Shown in pieces: positions 60,836-64,000 of a DNA stretch of 64,000 bases; position 1 is the first letter of the stretch, and each line of letters starts with the position of its first letter. The stretch lies in assembly GCA_031550085.1 (NCBI GenBank), contig JAVBOY010000001.1, positions 62,001-126,000 of the forward strand. Direction: 5' to 3'. The position numbers and the translations under genes were made by a program. Under the pieces are notes generated by a model that was given only the letters and a program-made list of their open reading frames with translations, searched no databases and was not told the origin of the DNA. Origin of the DNA: UBA4417 sp031550085. Its GTDB lineage: Bacteria > Bacteroidota > Bacteroidia > Bacteroidales > UBA4417.

Positions 60836-61844
60836 TACGAATTTGTTGAACTGTTGAATCGTTGAGTTGTTGAACTGTTTATTTGTGAAGGGTGAGATGG
60901 TTGTTGAATTGTTGAACTGTTTAATTGTTTATTGGGAGAACGGTGCAGGGATTGTTATTCGTTTTTTGTTGTTCGTTTACTTGTTCTGTTTTTTCTTTTC
61001 TGCTAAAAAAATTACGCTGGGTACCACTGAGTATTCACGGAGAATCGCTGAGGTTTTCTGTTAACTTGTTTGCTCGTCATTCGTAATTAATTTGCCACTC
61101 GTCACCAAACCGCACTTTCCATTTTCAATTATCTTGTTTACTCGTCACCCGTTACTCGTCACTAAACCTCACTTTCAATTTTCAATTAAAAACCCGAAAC
61201 CTCGTTTGTTGTTCCCGCTCCAACAGTATAAGTTAATCCGCGCACTCGGGAAGATTAAAACTTTTCCACGAAGGCCTTATTATTTTTTTCAAAGTGTATT
61301 AATTCTGGATCCTACATCTTGCTTTTTTGAGACCTACATTTCACTTATCTGGATCGTAGGATTTATTTTATTGTGATGTAGGACTTATTAATAATGTGTC
61401 GAAAGCTATCGGCTACTGTACCCTTACAAGCAAGCTAGTGTCTCCTGTAAGATCCACTAAACGCTCAAGACGTATAAGTATCTATTACCGTAGGGACAGC
61501 CATTTTCAATTTTATTCGGCTTCGCCTCATGAGATCGCTCGCCCTTACGGGAACCCCCGCTTGCGGGGGACAACTTTCCGCCTGCTGCTTTCTGCTAAAA
61601 AGTTTCGCTGAGGATTCACTGAGTCTCACTGAGATTCGTTGTAAACTTGTTAACCGTAAGCCTGTTAACTCGTGAACTAAGAAACCATTTTCAATTTTCA
61701 ATTCGTAATTGATCTTGTCTACTGTCCTACACCCCCGCCCTTACGGGCACCCCCGCAAGCGGGGGACAGTTTTCTGCCTGCTGCTTTTCCCTTTCTGCTA
61801 GTAGACCTCGTTTACTAGTCTACTCGTCAACTAGTTTACTAGTT
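60836..61844. repeat. 1-kb gene-free region of mosaic interspersed repeats
   Basis: No credible gene. Modules: two GTTGAACTGTTGAATCGTTGAG-type tracts (60843-60883 and 60900-60934), TTGTTATTCGTTTTTTGTTG (60953-60985), two CTGAGTATTCACGG / GCTGAGG modules (about 61007-61065 and 61600-61640), several TTTCAATTTTCAATT tracts (61110-61130, 61170-61190, 61500-61515, 61686-61705) and two CCCCGC..GCGGGG hairpin modules (61536-61572 and 61729-61769). The part at 61290-61400 has repeated GGATCCTACATC / GTAGGAT words. Longest stretch of this material in the window. Confidence 0.8.
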
Positions 61845-64000
61845 CTACTTCAAGCTCCACCGTAACCCGGCATATACCGAAGCGCCTACAATAGGCCCCC
61901 AAACCATGGACGTATCAAAATGCGTGTGGTAAGGCGCATGCGATTCGGTGACCGGATCTTTTTGGGTAAAATTGGTCAGGTTTTCACCGCCCAAATACAC
62001 TTCAAAATATTTGAATTTCCGCGTTACCTGCGCCAGCAGTTGAATATACGAGGGCGAATAACCCGGCCGCTGCAAATCCGGCGGTATCTGATCCGTATCG
62101 GGAATGCGCGCTTTGCCGATAAATTGCGTTGTCACGTCAAATTTCCATTTGTCGAATTTGGTTGCATAACCCAAGGTAACCAGGCCCTTGTAATGGTTAA
62201 CCATCGCTTTCTCCCGCAACACGCCGTTTTCGGTTACTTTGACATCACTCACCCGGTAAGCCAATAAAACCGTAAACCGTTTCAGCGGTTCCACGGTAAG
62301 CTGTACCATATAGCTGTTTGCATACGATTGTCCGTTCAAATTGTAAAAATAAACCGCCTCGGGAAGGCTGTCCAGATCCGTAATCACCTGATTCTGAAAA
62401 TCCGTCCGGTAAAATTCCAGATCCAATTGGGCCGCACGCGAAAACAATTTGAAATCGTAAGTAGCATTTATCCCGTAATTCCAAGCCTTTTCCTGTCCCA
62501 GTTCATCGGAAAAATGAATCAGCCGTTGGCTGGCCAGAACCGAATAATTCTCGGAAAACACATTGGCCGTCCGGTATCCTTTGCCGGCCGAAGCACGCAA
62601 CGTAAGCACTTCAATAGGTTTGTAACGCACATGCAAGCGGGGCGTCACGAACGTTCCGAAGGTGTTGTGATGATCCACCCGTAACCCCGCAATCAAGGTA
62701 AACTTGTCGGGAATCGTCCAGGTGTATTCCAAAAACGCGCCGGGAACCACTTCTTTCCGGTCGCGGACATAAGTGGTGTCATGCTGGCTGTAAATCGCAA
62801 AAAGCGTGTCCGGCGAAGCATCCTGGGCCGGGATGCCCAATTCCTGGTACAAATACGTAAAATCACGCCGGAAGTAGTTTTCCGAATACAAATCGTACAT
62901 AAAGCTCAGTCCTGCCGTAAATTTATGATTCGGGTTGCTTTTCAGCGCATCGGAATACAACAGGTTACTGTAAAAACTCTTTTGTTCCCCTTTGTATTTG
63001 TTGATCCCGAAAAATCCGTCCTGGTTGTGGTAAATACCCGAAACAATCAAAGCCACACTCGCCTGGTCGCCGAAGACAATCCCGTTTTTCCAGAAGCTCT
63101 CCAACCGCTGGGTGCGTATTTTTAATCCGTACGTAGCCGTATGATTTTCAATGCTCTCGTCCGAAGGGTCGGAATAGGTATCGGGATCGAAATCCAGATA
63201 GCCGCCGATGCGCGTTTCGTCCAGATATTTTACCAAAAGGCGGGAATCGTAAGAAGACGTCATATAATCCCAACGATTCAGGAAGTTGTAAGTAGTCAAC
63301 TTCGGAATATCCATAAACAAATCGCCGTTTGCATCAAAGGGTTTGCCGTTTTTGCTCACATGCCCCAACAGCATGGTACTCAATTTGTCGTTGAACTTGT
63401 AGGCCGAATAAGCATTGGCTTCCAGGCGCCCGTGGCTGTTCCCGAAAAGGTTGAGGAACAACTTTTCGCTTTCCGCCGGTTTTTTATATTCCACATTGAT
63501 TTGCCCGGTAGTGCTTTCAAATCCGTTGATGACGCTCGAAGCGCCTTTCGCCACCGAAATAGACTGCATCCAGGGGCCGGGAATATAATTCAGCCCGAAG
63601 GTGCTGCCCAATCCGCGGATCAACGGCACGTTTTCCGAAATAACCTGGCTGTAAACGCCCGACAATCCGAGCAGTTGAATTTGTTTGGCACCGGTGATGG
63701 CATCCGAAAACATCACATCCACCGAAGCATTGGTTTCAAAACTCTCGGAAAGGTTGCAACAAGCGGCGCGGCGCAGTTCGGTAGAAGTAATTACCTGTAT
63801 TTTCTTCGGATCCATGGACGAAATAAATGCATTACCCTCCTTACCGACGACTTCCGCACCATCCAGTACGATAGCGCTCAAAGCAAGCGTCATTTCCACC
63901 GGGGTCAACCCAGTTACCTGCAAGGTATCCGATTTGTAGCCGACCAGCGTAAATACCAGCCGTTTATCTTTTATTTTATCGGCCGGAATGGTAAATTCGC
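61845..64000 (-). CDS. TonB-dependent outer-membrane receptor, N-terminus beyond the window
   Basis: The frame is open from the stop at 61845 to the window edge, so the true start lies upstream of 64000; 718 codons are visible. The first residues (FTIPADKIKDKRLVFTLVGYKSDTLQVT) look like the end of a carboxypeptidase-regulatory-like domain, followed by the plug (IQVITSTELRRAACCNLSESFETNASVDV, GAKQIQLLGLSGVYSQVISENVPLIRG, GASSVINGFESTTGQINVEYK) and a beta-barrel ending in YAGLRWSLK. It imports a ligand across the outer membrane with TonB energy; the substrate (metal complex, siderophore or other) cannot be assigned. Confidence 0.92.
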   Translation of the reverse strand, partial: EFTIPADKIKDKRLVFTLVGYKSDTLQVTGLTPVEMTLALSAIVLDGAEVVGKEGNAFISSMDPKKIQVITSTELRRAACCNLSESFETNASVDVMFSDAITGAKQIQLLGLSGVYSQVISENVPLIRGLGSTFGLNYIPGPWMQSISVAKGASSVINGFESTTGQINVEYKKPAESEKLFLNLFGNSHGRLEANAYSAYKFNDKLSTMLLGHVSKNGKPFDANGDLFMDIPKLTTYNFLNRWDYMTSSYDSRLLVKYLDETRIGGYLDFDPDTYSDPSDESIENHTATYGLKIRTQRLESFWKNGIVFGDQASVALIVSGIYHNQDGFFGINKYKGEQKSFYSNLLYSDALKSNPNHKFTAGLSFMYDLYSENYFRRDFTYLYQELGIPAQDASPDTLFAIYSQHDTTYVRDRKEVVPGAFLEYTWTIPDKFTLIAGLRVDHHNTFGTFVTPRLHVRYKPIEVLTLRASAGKGYRTANVFSENYSVLASQRLIHFSDELGQEKAWNYGINATYDFKLFSRAAQLDLEFYRTDFQNQVITDLDSLPEAVYFYNLNGQSYANSYMVQLTVEPLKRFTVLLAYRVSDVKVTENGVLREKAMVNHYKGLVTLGYATKFDKWKFDVTTQFIGKARIPDTDQIPPDLQRPGYSPSYIQLLAQVTRKFKYFEVYLGGENLTNFTQKDPVTESHAPYHTHFDTSMVWGPIVGASVYAGLRWSLK

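Overview
The window looks like chromosome from a member of the Bacteroidota, probably order Bacteroidales. Four things point there: two small secreted proteins end in a type IX secretion (T9SS) type A sorting domain; most recognisable promoters carry the Bacteroidota -7 box TAnnTTTG; genes start after A/T-rich leaders without a clear Shine-Dalgarno; and S14, S4 and L36 lack the usual zinc-binding cysteines. No rRNA or tRNA gene was seen. The species is not identifiable by eye.

Layout. (1) 1-9.9 kb, minus strand: a 1990-residue SpvB/FG-GAP/Rhs protein whose variable tip carries a JAB/JAMM-like HxH...SxxD signature, a small secreted gene directly downstream, then an orphan Rhs tip with a different JAB-like domain and two tandem paralogous secreted proteins. 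This has the layout of a polymorphic toxin locus with silent cassettes. A T9SS-sorted protein lies upstream. (2) 10-12 kb: repeat-rich DNA around an HU-like/DUF4469 gene. (3) 12-15 kb: ftcD (plus) facing eno (minus). (4) 15.2-33.4 kb, minus: one colinear run of 33 translation genes, rpsL-rpsG-fusA, then S10, spc and alpha, ending at rplQ with a terminator. rpmD and rpmJ are too short for routine ORF calls and are placed here by hand. Upstream of rpsL is a candidate structured RNA with its own promoter and terminator. (5) 34-51.7 kb: a small DUF5684-like membrane protein, a U32 peptidase-family protein, pepD, hutU, a probable guaB-PPIase-PPIase-surA-moxR transcription unit, a dedA-aroE-methyltransferase unit, and a TPR protein. 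(6) 52-60.8 kb, plus: a surface-polymer-like locus with a T9SS protein, two Cthe_2159-like beta-helix proteins, a VTC (polyphosphate polymerase-like) protein, a DUF4956 membrane protein and a DUF2490 barrel, followed by a LytS/LytTR two-component pair. (7) 61.8 kb to the edge, minus: a TonB-dependent receptor whose N-terminus lies beyond the window.

The large gene-poor gaps (8.8-9.4, 10.0-10.3, 11.5-11.9, 40.3-40.8, 50.1-50.3, 60.8-61.8 kb) share an interspersed mosaic repeat built from the same short modules in nearly the same order, once inverted. Together with a 23-bp tandem array, a ~170-bp palindrome and the candidate RNA, this is the least explained material here. The most interesting coding loci are the Rhs/JAB tip-switching locus and the VTC-DUF4956-DUF2490-Cthe_2159 cluster. 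All functional statements come from reading the sequence and from family knowledge; no search was run.
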